From Agriotes lineatus (taxonomy: Eukaryota; Arthropoda; Insecta; Coleoptera; Elateridae), in contig CALNHX010002293.1 of assembly GCA_940337035.1 (NCBI GenBank), positions 1 through 64,000 of the forward strand: a DNA stretch of 64,000 bases. Reading direction: 5' to 3'. The notes beneath the pieces are model-generated. The model did no database searches. It was not told where the DNA came from and saw only the letters and a list, made by a program, of their open reading frames with translations. Shown here one piece after another: positions 11,766 through 22,198 of this stretch. The number at the start of each line of letters is the position of its first letter. Position 1 is the stretch's first letter. The position numbers were made by a program, and so were the translations under genes.

Positions 11766-11935
11766 GTACTTCGATATTATCGGGTTATATGTCGATAACT
11801 TGTTGCACAATAATAAAAAAGTGTCAGTTTGACAGGTTAAATAGTCCGACCGCGTCAGCGGGAGGATTATTCTGTCAAACTGACACGATTTGTTATTGTG
11901 CAGGAAGTTTGAGACGTATAACCTGTTCGAAGTAC
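11766..11935. mobile_element. 170 bp palindromic element
   Basis: The ends GTACTTCGA...TCGAAGTAC are inverted, and the pairing continues inward: TGCACAATAA with TTATTGTGCA, and GTGTCAGTTTGACAG with CTGTCAAACTGACAC, to a GC-rich centre (CCGACCGCGTCAGCGGGAGG). It is non-coding and best described as a fold-back MITE. I did not find a target duplication. Confidence 0.75.
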
Positions 11936-12310
11936 GCATTGTATTCAATTTGATTATTTTGTGAGTAAATTTTAATATTAGGAACAAATAAATATTTTAT
12001 TGGCAGCTCGATTTGTTTGAATTAACCTAGCTGAAAGTCATCTCCATGAAAATAACATCAAGTAGACAAAAGTTATGTATTGCGTTGCCTAGTGAAGTTA
12101 CTATAGTATAATCGATTTTGTATAATCGAAATTATACAAGATAACTTAACTAAATCCAGCCTTTTGATTGGTTGAAATCTCTACGAATAAAATAATCATC
12201 TTTATAAGTCGAACCAACTTTTGAGGTAAGTTAAGATTTCTCAGGTCTTGCATCAGTTCTGCTCATATCATCTTGTCGAAAGTATGTCGAAAGCAATTAC
12301 AATAAAATAA

Positions 12311-12552
12311 TAAACTACTACTAACCAAGGAAGAACAATTCGATAAATACCAAGAACCCTCCCATAACGCCTTCAAGAAGGAAGAAGAGGAAGCAGAGCC
12401 GAAAAAGGGAGATGAGGAAATAAATTCTGAAGAAGACGAGACGCAACGTGATGGTAGAATAATAACAATATTAATTGGTGAATCTGAGTGTCCAAGTGCT
12501 TGTGACTTAACGGTGAGTTTCCCTCTGTTTGGGTTAGGTATGTTACTATAAT
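12311..12552 (+). other. Acidic open frame of unknown nature
   Basis: An open + frame without an initiating Met encodes a lysine/glutamate-rich peptide (LLLTKEEQFDKYQ, then a run including KKEEEEAEPKKGDEEINSEE). A good splice-donor match, CGGTGAGTTT, lies at about 12509. It may be a remnant exon or a chance frame in purine-rich DNA. A frame of similar length is open on the opposite strand, which argues for caution. Confidence 0.2.
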
Positions 12553-12816
12553 TTCGTAACAGGCGATTACGGAGTTGTTTGCTCGGGCGGCCGCTAGATG
12601 GATTCGACTTAATACGGGGGGCCGCCAAGAAGTCGAGTAATTGACGTAATACTTAACGCCTAAGATTTGAAATTTCCCTGAAAGATTTTGAGCTATACCA
12701 AGCAGGGTGTCTGGTAGAAACTACGGAGAAGATGGGCAGGTTTCGGGGGACCGTTCCAATGTCCAAATTGGGGTATTCGGTAAATACTCGCGAACTAGGT
12801 CGGGAACGGACGTGAT

Positions 12817-13019
12817 TTGAGCGAGTCGCACGATCAGCGCCAAGCTAGGTCTGGAGGCGAGGTGGATGCTTGTCACTGGAAGCAGCGCTTAAGAATCTAT
12901 GAGGACAGAATAAAGGGTGAGCTAGTCACATGATCAGCGCCAAGCTCGGCCGGAGTCTCGGAAAAAGGGTGGTTGTGCACGTTACTAGAAGCAGCGCCTT
13001 GTGCACAACCTAGGTAGGT
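12817..13019 (+). repeat. Two-copy tandem repeat, 100 bp period
   Basis: The block GAGCGAGTCGCACGATCAGC GCCAAGCT near 12820 is repeated 100 bases later as GAGCTAGTCACATGATCAGC GCCAAGCT. Both are followed by GC-rich sequence ending GAAGCAGCGC. The copies are diverged. They lie in a CpG-rich segment just before the SINE. Confidence 0.7.
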
Positions 13020-13080
13020 TCTTCGGGTTTAGGAGAGGTTACTGGTTCAGGCAGGCGGACTCGAAAAGTTGTTCATTCTA

Positions 13081-13390
13081 AAAAAGGTAAAAAAAAGGTT
13101 CAGGGTTATTTCAATTCCTCAACTGGGGGCGAGCTGCTATAGGGACCTTCCGTCCCTCTTCAGCCAAGAACGGGAATTATAGGATGGGTGAGAGAAAGGA
13201 GAGGTGGAGAATGGAAGAGAGGCCAGGAAAGGTGGAGAAGTCCTGCCCCGGCATTCGCCTCAGAGAAGGTACTCTGTTGACTCAGGAAAACCACCTAAAA
13301 ACCTGAATCAGAGCAGACGGCCAGGGAAATCGAACCCGCGACCTCCCGAATGCTAAGCAGATGTGATAACCACTACTCTACGGAGCTCGG
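13081..13390 (-). mobile_element. tRNA-derived SINE, copy A
   Basis: On the reverse strand the element has a tRNA-like head. A box-A-like region follows CCGAGCTCCG, and the head carries the box B GGTTCGATTTCC. A body follows with GAGTCAACAGAGTACCTTCT and TGGCTGAAGAGGGACGGAAG, then an A/T-rich tail. An exact 11-base direct repeat, TGTTCATTCTA, flanks it at 13070-13080 and 13391-13401, the mark of LINE-driven retroposition. Copy B of the same family lies in the opposite orientation at 63111-63425. Confidence 0.9.
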
Positions 13391-13401
13391 TGTTCATTCT
13401 A

Positions 13402-15970
13402 CCCGGAGCGCTTGCTTTTATACAGTTGTGGGGCCCGCGTTATCACAAATTCCGAGTGGGGATTTTAAGAGTGGGGAAAACGGGAGCGTTGAAGACGCGC
13501 GCCATGGAGCCGCGCACTGCCTGACCCCCACTCAAAACGGGCACTAAAAATACTGGGCTAAAATGTAGGGAGATGGCGACAAGCAAATTTGAAATAATTA
13601 AAATGATTTGTTTGTCAAAAATTGCATCGGAGTTATCGTTACAAACGTGTCGAGGAAATGTAACGCTTCGCGTTGCAGATAGCTAATTCAACAAAGGGGA
13701 CTTTACGCCGAAAGAATGTGAGCTACTTTCGCTGATAGTACATCGGGAAGTTTTCTTTATTGTTATGCTCCATACAGGATCGGAGATGCATCATGTGAAT
13801 TACAAATTCCGCCTTTCATTGGGATTAGAGTGTGTGATGTTATTTTAATTTTCTTCCGTTTCACCAAATTTTATTACGCCGGTCCTGTGCTCCTATAGTT
13901 ATATTTGAATTTATTTGAACGAATATTAAGATGTTTGCGACCTGCAAGCTTCGTAAGCGATTTCTTGGGACCGCGTAGTTCATTGCAGTCATTGCCGGTT
14001 AGATTGTATTCTCTGAATTGTGTTTATGAATTCATTCTTTGTTCCATTTTGTAGATAATGCCGTTTAACCCTTCAAGTTCTGCGTATTACTTCTTGTTGT
14101 CCGATAAATTTAAGCTCTTTGAAAATAAGTTTTGAGGAACCCTTCGTGGCCGTGTGATAATGAAATACTGTATTAAAACTCAATCTCGCTTTCCGACAGT
14201 CGTAGCTTCTGGACATCTTAGTAATTATTCTTATCGGTCGAGATATTTAAGCTCCCTGAAATTTCTTTACGCAGCAGTTTAAGTATTCTGGAACTTTCCT
14301 ATTTGCTTTATTGTTTGATCGGGGCTTCCCCGAATTATGTAGCCATATTTCGCCAACTCAGTCCTTGCATCAGCCGTTGAAGTTTTTTTGTTTGTGCTTC
14401 GCACCTACGCATTTGCCCCAAGCTTTAGCAAAGGGAGGAAAATTTTGATAAGCCCTTTGGTCCTCGTGCATATGGAGATATTAATTTTAGAACCCAAACC
14501 TTTCTTCCGATGGGCTATCATCAAGCCTCGTGCATTTAGAATTAAAAAATTACTAAATTAGTAGCCAGCACCCGAATAAGACAGTTATGTTGTGAGGCTC
14601 GTACCCCGGCACCTCGAAGCCGGGGGCTGCGTTGTTTAGTGCTTAAGCTAATTTGGATTTTAAGGGAGTTCGGCCCCAGTCTTCATAGCCGAAGGTACGA
14701 AAAGAAATTTAAGGTTTTAGTGCGAAGTAATGGGTTAGGCCCACGAAACGTTTTTTTTTTTTGGGGAAACGGCGTCTTATTGTTCCGTATGCTGTCCGCT
14801 CATTAAGTATTGAGGGAAGCAAAATTTGTCGTCGTGCACATCAAACCAAGACGTCGCTTAATAATTCCCGCCTGTGTTCTAGTGTAGTTGGAGAAAATTT
14901 GTTCTGCAAATCCTGATTACGTTTGTTGGGCCATCCCGAAGACTGGATTAATTTCTTGCCGACACTCTACCGACCCATTTCGTTCCTGTGTGGGGGCCCG
15001 CCCCACTTCAGCGTCCTACCAAGCCTCACCGAGGCCTGTTTCACAGTAACTACCGACTCCATGCTTTAAGCTAAGGTAGGATGATTATTTGTATTTGTTT
15101 CGCTTAACCTGAGTGTCTTGTGAAGTGGCGTATCGCTTTATTGTGCGCTATCCGAGGTTCACGAACATTGCGTGCGCCGATTTGATTTAAGTATTTGATT
15201 GAATTACCATATACAGGAGATTGACTCCTGTTATTTTGTTTTGCCTGCATTGTAAATTTATAGGTTAAGGTAACTTTTGCTTGGGATCCCCATTTAGGAT
15301 GTACATGCTGTATTGAATTTGAGTTCACGTTGGTGTGTTATATTAAATGTAAATTTTGTCCACTTCAGCCTAGTTGTTTGTTGTATTTTAGAAACCTTTG
15401 GTCACCAACTAATTACGGCAAAGGCCGAATGTAAATGAGTGTAAAGCTAAAGCATGCCCTTCAATTAAGCAAGCCCTAAGATTTGGGCTAGTGTCAGTGT
15501 TTTTTTAACCTTCTAGGAGGGTGGCCATTAAGGTAAGCCATTTTATTTCAAGGCCACCCTGTGGTTGTACCTGCAGACTCGGCGGAGCTTGGTGAACGAC
15601 GCTGAGGTGGATGGCGGCGAACCTGGTGAATTTCTGGCATAGATTCCGTGACGTTTCTCGCTTTGGTCACGAGAGCTTTTCACCCCCCTAAAGAGAGTGG
15701 CGCCTGGAGCAATATTATTTTGAGCAAAAGTATAGGGTAAGTGCCGTCGGTTTTGAGTGAGCTTTCGAACCACCCCTTTTCGATTGAGCCAGCCTGAGGG
15801 TAACAGGAACACCTCCATCTGTTCCGACACATTTTAAGATCTGTGTTATTGTGAAAGCCGGCGAGCCCTTTACTTTTTTCCCGAATTTGTCTTTTAGAAC
15901 GACCCATGTCGATTGAGTTAAATATTCATGTAACCAGTGTAGATCGTCGAGGCCGGCGTTTCACCGCCAG
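13402..15970. other. Long unclassified, partly GC-rich segment
   Basis: No protein family is recognised. Short frames exist on the reverse strand at 15104-15328 and 15543-15907; the latter begins MGRSKRQIREKSKGLAG but matches nothing I know. A local inverted repeat, GGTGGCC...GGCCACC, lies at about 15520-15558. The composition resembles 1.7-3.5 kb. A decayed LTR element is possible but not demonstrated. Confidence 0.25.
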
Positions 15971-15975
15971 TACAG

Positions 15976-16108
15976 TAAACAACAGAGTGCGCAGTAAAAC
16001 AAAAACTATATATCAGATAACTGAAATTTTTAATTATTTGTTTGTTGAAGTTAAATATATAGTTCATTAAAAGCACCATTTTTGTTTTACTGCGCACTCT
16101 GTTGTTTA
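15976..16108. mobile_element. 133 bp MITE with perfect 28 bp inverted ends and TA target
   Basis: The termini AACAACAGAGTGCGCAGTAA (continuing AACAAAAA) are exactly inverted at the two ends, 28 of 28 bases. TA dinucleotides directly outside both ends look like a TA target duplication, as made by Tc1/mariner-superfamily elements. The interior is AT-rich and has a second small inverted pair (ACTATATAT / ATATATAGT). It is non-coding. Confidence 0.85.
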
Positions 16109-16261
16109 ATGTACAGCAGGAGGCAGTAACATATCGACAATCAGCAAATGTAGGTTTTCGTTGGCGAAGGGCTGATTCACATATCATCCCCAAGAGGTAT
16201 TGTAACGATTCCGTTCCTAGTTTCAAGTTCTGAAGGGATTAAAGCGGATTGAGTTTAGAAC

Positions 16262-16513
16262 TTGTGGCTTTTAACATGTAACAAATCACCACCAAAAATG
16301 CACCAGGACACGCCCTTCGTTACATCTATAAAACCATTTGTAAAAAAGTTTACTGCAGACGAAAAACTAGTTTCGTATGGAATTACTATCGATTTAATGA
16401 GGAAATACAAAAATGTAGAAGCGTGTTCAGACCTTTGCCGACGACCTCCTATCCTGGGATATTCAGTTCCGGAACACTCTTCTACAAATTATACATTTGA
16501 GCAATTGATGTAA
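16262..16513 (+). CDS. Unrecognised short open frame
   Basis: This 83-codon frame starts near ATG-less sequence (the first in-frame Met is within KSPPKMHQDTPF). It continues through FADEK-like and CRRPPILGYSVPEHSS stretches to a stop. I do not recognise it. It could be an exon fragment or a transposon remnant, since it sits between a MITE and a hAT-like element. Treat it as doubtful. Confidence 0.15.
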   Translation: MWLLTCNKSPPKMHQDTPFVTSIKPFVKKFTADEKLVSYGITIDLMRKYKNVEACSDLCRRPPILGYSVPEHSSTNYTFEQLM

Positions 16514-16833
16514 TATTTAGGTAAAGATTTTTGTTGCACTTTTAGAATTACCATTAGTCATAAATTAGTGGAAAAAGGTTAGGAAATTTAAAAACACATA
16601 AGGAAGAATTTTTTCTAGAAATTCTAATTAGTGCGCTTTATTTATACATAATTATGTTCAACGTGTTACACCAACTATACATATTAAAAGAAAAACAATG
16701 GAGAATATATTTCATAGGTTACTTAAACATTTATTTTAAATACATAATTTTTGTGATATTCCTAACTTTTTTCCATCAGTGTGTTTAGGATTTCATTATT
16801 ATTTTAGAATATCATATTTAGTTTCCCTGCACA

Positions 16834-18778
16834 CAGCGGCGGACTGGCAAGGGAAAGGCCCGGGGGGACTTCAGCCTTAAAAGGCCCCTGCCCGTTCGTA
16901 AAAACCTGGATACTTACCTAATATTAATGAAAATGCAGAAAGTAGTTAGTACAAATCTGTAAAGTGGTTTACACGGAACTTCCCTCGTGCGAGTTACATT
17001 TATTTACTTCTGCATTTATACTTAAAATACAGAAGAGAAGTGGCTGACGTTTGTTTTCTAAATAAATTGTTAAACAACAGACTTCTATTGTCAGACTTTA
17101 TATACCGGCACATAGAACTAGAACAAAAAAATATATTCCATGTACTTGCATATCGAAGGAATTACAGACTTCACTCGCCTATGATAAGAATAATTATAAC
17201 CACCAATGCATATGTTCACCATTCAGAAAACAATCTATTTAACATAAAGCCTACATTCTCTAGAAAAAAAGTTAATATGTATTATTATAATAAAGTTTGA
17301 TTGCAGCCATTTCTATGAAACCTGAACCAGTAGTAGAAATGTTTAGTTTTTAATTTGTAATTAGGTATTATTAACTTCTAAATTTAAATTTTTAGTTATT
17401 AGTTTGTACTTTTTATTTTTTATATTATACTAGTATATACGGTAAGAGGCTTGAACCGCCAATAATGTAATTGGGCATGCCCCGTTTTATTGGTGTATAT
17501 AAATAAATAAAAATAAAATGTAAGGGATGCATCGATCGCTGCATATCTATAGATTTTACAATATTTACGCAACATTTTGGGTTCCATTTCCATTAAGGGT
17601 AAAAATTTAAGCTATGTGCAAATTATTAATTTTATCTATTCCTTCGTTAAAGCAAAAATAGGCAACATTTTATTGTTTAAGGTGCTTACCCTGTATATAT
17701 TTGACCGAAAATATATTGGGCCTCGAGTCCGATACACATATAACTCGTATGACAAATATTTAGTATCGTCTTATTCCAAAAAATGATTTTTGAACAATGC
17801 CGCCAACAGGCGGACAGACAGATGGATAAACAGACATATTGACAGACAGACATATGGATTTAAGAAAACATGTTTTTCGTCATATAGAGACCCTGAAATA
17901 TGAAGATGTGAAAAATCTCCGAAGGTGATTTTTTTACAATTGCAGTACTACCTTCGTCTTTCAGACCAGGCAAGTAAAAATGTATTTGCCATTTCAATAC
18001 CAAGTTAGCAGGTTAAAATATTGGCGAAAAATAGGGATAATCATTCAATTTTTTTTCAAAATGTGATAAAAATCGAGAGACTCGAAGACATCTTTATCAA
18101 CACTCATAATCATAAAGGCCTCTAATAAGTTTTGAAAAACATTCATAATCGCGATGTGCTTATTTTAAATTTATTTAGCGCCCTTTCACAAGAAACCTGT
18201 GTGCGGCTAAGCAATAATACATATTCGTTCTTTAAAAATAAATTTGCAAATGCTACAGACTTAGCATATTGTAGTCTACGAGTAAACCAAATTTTAAAAA
18301 AATCAAAACTACATTTGCTTCAGAACTAGTTTTTTTAAATCAAATTTACTTTCCATTATTTTCTCTAATGCAAACAATACTGCAGGATGTAGACAATTAT
18401 CACCTGCAAAACTCCGCTTAAGGGCTTTTTCCTGAGCCCACAACCCAGTCTGTTATTTTTTTTTATTTTTCTTTTATTTTGACGTGGGAACATGAACAGT
18501 AGGTAGCTCATGTTAACCAAATATCCACCCACTTTAAGATTAGCCGGAAACTGTCGCTAGTCGACTTAGTAAGCTAAATAAATTTTTAGTATTCCTCCTA
18601 TTAATTTTACCACTACAAATAATACTTGACACAATACATGGATATTTTCTTCACAATATTTTTTCTGAAGTATGTATGTACCTAGATTTTAAACTGGGGG
18701 TGAGCAGAGGCCCGCATTCGTGGGGTATGAGGGCCCGGGGGGACTTTGCCTCCCTGCCCCCCAGCCAGTCCGCCCCTG
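16834..18778. mobile_element. 1.95 kb non-autonomous hAT-like element
   Basis: The ends are short inverted repeats: CAGCGGCGGACTGGC on the left and GCCAGTCCGCCCCTG on the right. Each is followed inward by a GGCCCGGGGGGACT block in the same orientation on both sides. Flanking 8-mers CCTGCACA (16826-16833) and CCTACACA (18779-18786) match at 7 of 8 positions, as expected for an aged 8 bp hAT target duplication. No transposase is encoded. The interior holds a LINE tail (about 16990-17518) and other AT-rich repeat sequence with GACA-rich stretches near 17815-17860. Confidence 0.75.
16990..17518 (+). pseudogene. LINE 3' end (ORF2 C-terminus and 3' UTR)
   Basis: The frame at 17040-17300 reads FLNKLLNNRLLLSDFI, then YRRNYRLHSPMIRI. 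This matches the C-terminal region after the reverse transcriptase in Jockey/CR1-like LINEs (compare YRRTNYCNNSPLQRI in LINE B). An AT-rich 3' region follows and ends in AAATAAATAAAAATAAAATG at about 17500-17520. It is 5'-truncated and nested in the hAT-like element. Confidence 0.55.
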
Positions 18779-18809
18779 CCTACACATGTAGTGTAGTGTA
18801 GTGTAATGT

Positions 18810-18900
18810 AGTTTAGATGTAACATTTTGACTGAACTGAACGTTATTAAAGGAGACAGCCCACCTTTAATAATGTTTAGTCAAAATGCCACATCTAAACT
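18810..18900. repeat. 91 bp palindrome
   Basis: AGTTTAGATGTAACATTTTG on the left pairs with CAAAATGCCACATCTAAACT on the right, with further pairing (TTATTAAAGG / CCTTTAATAA) near the centre. It is probably a tiny fold-back element. It lies just after the hAT-like element, beside a short TAGTG microsatellite. Confidence 0.75.
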
Positions 18901-18978
18901 GCACTTTTCGAAAACAAGGGTATCTGTATATTTTTCCTGTCCCAGTTTTTTATGACTTCGATGGTACATAATTATGTT

Positions 18979-19532
18979 TATCTACGACCACTACTAAAAG
19001 TAGGCTTTTTAACACTCGCTTGTTTCACTAAAAGTGACGTTTTATAGTTTACCGTGTTTAAAGAAATCAGCTGTTTACTTTTAGCACATGTGCTAAAAGT
19101 GACGCGAGGTTCAAAACTACAATTTCGAACTGCAACTGAAGTTTTAAAGCTATTCTAGTTGCTTCTTGCGTTACAGGTAAAGCGTTTTTGAAATAATTAA
19201 AGCGTTATGTAATGAATACAGTCATATGTGGAGTATAAATAATTAAATTTCGTACCTGTCCTTGACAGCACGGGCGTGGCCAAAACAATCGCCAGCCGCG
19301 TAGGCTACTATTCATTATTATGCAGCGTCGCAGATGCGAACCTTTCTTAAATCGATATTTATGGATTAATAACGGTAAAATTAAGGTCGTAGATAAAATA
19401 TTGTATGCAACGCGTGCTAAAAGTCGTTTATGCGCGAGACATGTTATGAAACTCAGCCTTCGGCTTCGTTTCATAATTTTCATGTCTCGCGCATAAAAGT
19501 CGACTTTTAGCACTTGTTGCATAAATAGCTAT
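18979..19532 (+). repeat. 554 bp tandem unit, copy 1
   Basis: The unit starts TATCTACGACCACTACTAAA and ends CATAAATAGCTAT. It is repeated immediately downstream (19533-20398). Both strands carry the core CTAAAAGT or ACTTTTAG about six times, once as the perfect 24-base palindrome ACTTTTAGCACATGTGCTAA AAGT (19077-19100). Near its end a hairpin with about 17 bp outer arms (TTTATGCGCGAGACATG / CATGTCTCGCGCATAAA) is present. The 105-codon reverse-strand frame across it (19205-19522) crosses the hairpin and has no family signature, so I do not call it a gene. Confidence 0.85.
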
Positions 19533-20398
19533 TATCTACGACCACTACTAAAAGTAGGCTTTTTAACACTCGCTTGTTTCACTAAAAGTGACGTTTTATA
19601 GTTTACCGTGTTTAAAGAAATCAGCTGTTTACTTTTAGCCACGGCCTCCTGGATTAGTGCGAGACTGACGTCTCTACGCGGCCCGCCGCATTTTTAGTTC
19701 AAGGCGTTTTTTCTGGTTTGTAGAGGCGCTACAGTACGTTGCGCTTGTGCCTTTGGTATTGGTTGTATACGTCCACGGCCTCCTGGATTAAAATTAATCT
19801 AGAAAGTGACGCCTACGTTACAGATAATTTATCAAAAACCCAACAGATGGCGCCAAAGTACGTTGGCCTCAGAATCACAAAAATTATGCAAATGTGGCGG
19901 GCCGCGTAGAGACGTCAGTCTCGCACTAATCCAGGAGGCCGTGCTTTTAGCACATGTGCTAAAAGTGACGCGAGGTTCAAAACTACAATTTCGAACTGCA
20001 AGTGAAGTCGTAAAGCTATTCTAGTTGCTTCTTGCGTTACAGGTAAAGCGTTTTTGAAATAATTAAAGCGTTATGTAATGAATACAGTCATATGTGGAGT
20101 ATAAATAATTAAATTTCGTACCTGTCCTTGACAGCACGGGCGTGGCCAAAACAATCGCCAGCCGCGTAGGCTACTATTCATTATGATGCAGCGTCGCAGA
20201 TGCGAACCTTTCTTAAATCGATATTTATGGATTAATAACGGTAAAATTAAGGTCGTAGATAAAATATTGTATGCAACGCGTGCTAAAAGTCGTTTATGCG
20301 CGAGACATGTTATGAAACTCAGCCTTCGGCTTCGTTTCATAATTTTCATGTCTCGCGCATAAAAGTCGACTTTTAGCACTTGTTGCATAAATAGCTAT
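19533..20398 (+). repeat. 554 bp tandem unit, copy 2, with insertion
   Basis: This is the second copy of the unit. Its length is exactly 554 + 312 bases, where 312 is a 304 bp MITE plus its 8 bp target duplication; no other length change exists. I see only a handful of substitutions against copy 1 (for example GCAACTGAAGTTTTA versus GCAAGTGAAGTCGTA). The tandem duplication is therefore young and the MITE entered only one copy. Confidence 0.88.
19640..19943. mobile_element. 304 bp hAT-type MITE with 8 bp target duplication
   Basis: Inverted ends of about 54 bp begin CACGGCCTCCTGGATTAGTG and match with one visible mismatch. The flanking CTTTTAGC is exactly duplicated at 19632-19639 and 19944-19951. 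Copy 1 of the surrounding tandem unit preserves the empty site with a single CTTTTAGC. An extra internal copy of the terminal CACGGCCTCCTGGATTA occurs at 19774-19790. It is non-coding. An 8 bp duplication fits the hAT superfamily. Confidence 0.95.
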
Positions 20399-20592
20399 TT
20401 GTTATGGTATTTAATTAAATCCTGCTTCCTATAGATACTAATTTCTTTGATTTTTTCGGTTCCGGAAAATTATAAACGATGGTATGTACAAATACCTAGA
20501 ACATTTTCTCTAGAAAAACGAATACATTTTAACGAGAACAGAATTTAATAATCAGTTATAAACGTCAAACAGCAAAGACAAAAGTAAATGTA

Positions 20593-22198
20593 TAGTCTGT
20601 TTTTTTGCTTTATGATTCAGAGCAGGCTTTGCATTTGCATTTTTGTAACAGTGTAGGTAGTTAGTGGCAAAGGAAAAAAACACTAGTTATGTCAAAAACC
20701 ATTAGAACTGTCAATGTGTTAACTTGTAAGCTCTATTATACTTAATAAGAGCTAAAATTACTGAACCATTGACATTAAATAAGGTATTGCTTTATTTTAA
20801 GTACGTTTATTTAAGCTTCATAAAATTTCTAGACATCTATCTTTTATGTACTAATGTAAAAATAAATATATTATTAATAATTTGCTGATGATTTTTGTTT
20901 GTAGAACTGTGTTGTATAAGTTATTATTTATGCTACACATATAACAGGCATTTCAAAATAAAGAGATAATACAAAATACTCTGGTAGAACCATTTTCAGA
21001 GATATAATTTACCAGAATTTAGATGGATAGACTTCAGGATAATCATCCAGAATCTGATTCAGAAGAGGAATACAACTCGTCTTCCGATTCTGTATCAGAT
21101 TCTTCCAACCTAATAATAACAGGAGGTATATCATCCACACCAATTTAACAATGTGCACTTTATATTAGTAGTTCACAGTGCTCAACGTTTTTTTCCATAT
21201 GTTTGCTGTACACAGTGATAGAGATTTAAGCCATAAATTAGCAATCATGTCTTTTGAGGGAGGCTGAGAATTTATGTCCTTATTATAATAGTTCTTACAT
21301 AAACTCCATGCCAATTCAATTGGATTGTATTGACAGTGGTATGGAGGTAATCTAAGAACTTCATGTACATGTCGTTTTTGTCAATTAAGTATTGCTTTTG
21401 GTCAATATAAAGTAAAATTAAACTCCCATAATCGTCGCTTTATTATTTTGTCACCAAGTTGTACGTCACTTTTAATTAACCATTCCTGTATTTGTAGTTT
21501 ATTGGACGAGAAATTGGGTGATTTATCGATAAGAACCGAATTATATGGTGCATTATCTATAATTAACACACATTTTCCATTCAATTTGGCCAAAGCTGGG
21601 ATTAACTGTTTTTCAACATTGCCTAAAAATGTCACTATTGATACACTTATGATAGTCCCTGTCATTATTGTCCGAGTCCAACAGTAAGTCACATCCTGGT
21701 AAAGTTTCATCCAAAAACATGAATATACATTTTTCACTATAATTTCGAAATTGTAAATATTTCCTTTAAGAGTAAAAAATTCCAAATTTTTTTCTTAATA
21801 TCTTCCCTGAAACTCTGTTCCTCCCAAGTTAGAAATTCCTTTTCTTTATTCATATTATCATTCGGTTATTGCTGGAGTTGTGATTTTGCTTCGTTTCGAT
21901 TTCTGTGTTGCATTCGAAATCTAGCATTATAAGAAATTGTTAGAAAAGTTATATCTGTTTAATTCTTAATACTTACATCGAAAATTAGTAGAACGGCATT
22001 TTATAGCCTCTTTGGTTTTACTATTACCTAATGCTGCTTTTTCGTGGCATTTTATTAAGATTTGCTGAAGTGTCAACTTGACAATCCCGGTGACCTGGAT
22101 TTTGACATTAGTTATATTTTGTAACTAAACTGTTGTACACTGCTAAAATAATATAAATGCAAAGCCTGCTCTGAATCATAAAGCAAAAAAATAGACTA
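20593..22198 (-). mobile_element. TA-flanked DDE transposon, internally deleted
   Basis: Inverted ends of about 45 bp (TAGTCTGTTTTTTTGCTTTA followed by TGATTCAGAGCAGGCTTTGC) lie at both termini with few mismatches. TA flanks each side. The reverse strand carries a broken transposase (next entry). TA targets and a DDE catalytic core point to the IS630/Tc1-mariner superfamily. The exact family is not certain. Confidence 0.8.
21043..22056 (-). pseudogene. DDE-type transposase remnant of the TA-flanked transposon
   Basis: Reverse-strand pieces line up with a transposase. FLDET-like sequence (first catalytic Asp region) is near 21715, VLIIDNAPYNSVLIDKSP (second Asp) at about 21530, and RLPPYHCQYNPIELAW (catalytic Glu region) at about 21340. 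A terminal acidic tail LEESDTESEDELYSSSESDS ends at a TGA at 21043. Between the first and second Asp the expected segment is shortened, and frameshifts separate the blocks. A 56 bp intron-like gap with GTAAGT...TAG borders is visible at 21921-21976. It is non-functional. Confidence 0.7.

Noticed and set aside
19205..19522. Identical 105-codon reverse frame in both tandem units as a gene
   Set aside because: It runs through a strong hairpin and its preservation follows from the recent DNA duplication. No protein family signature is present.
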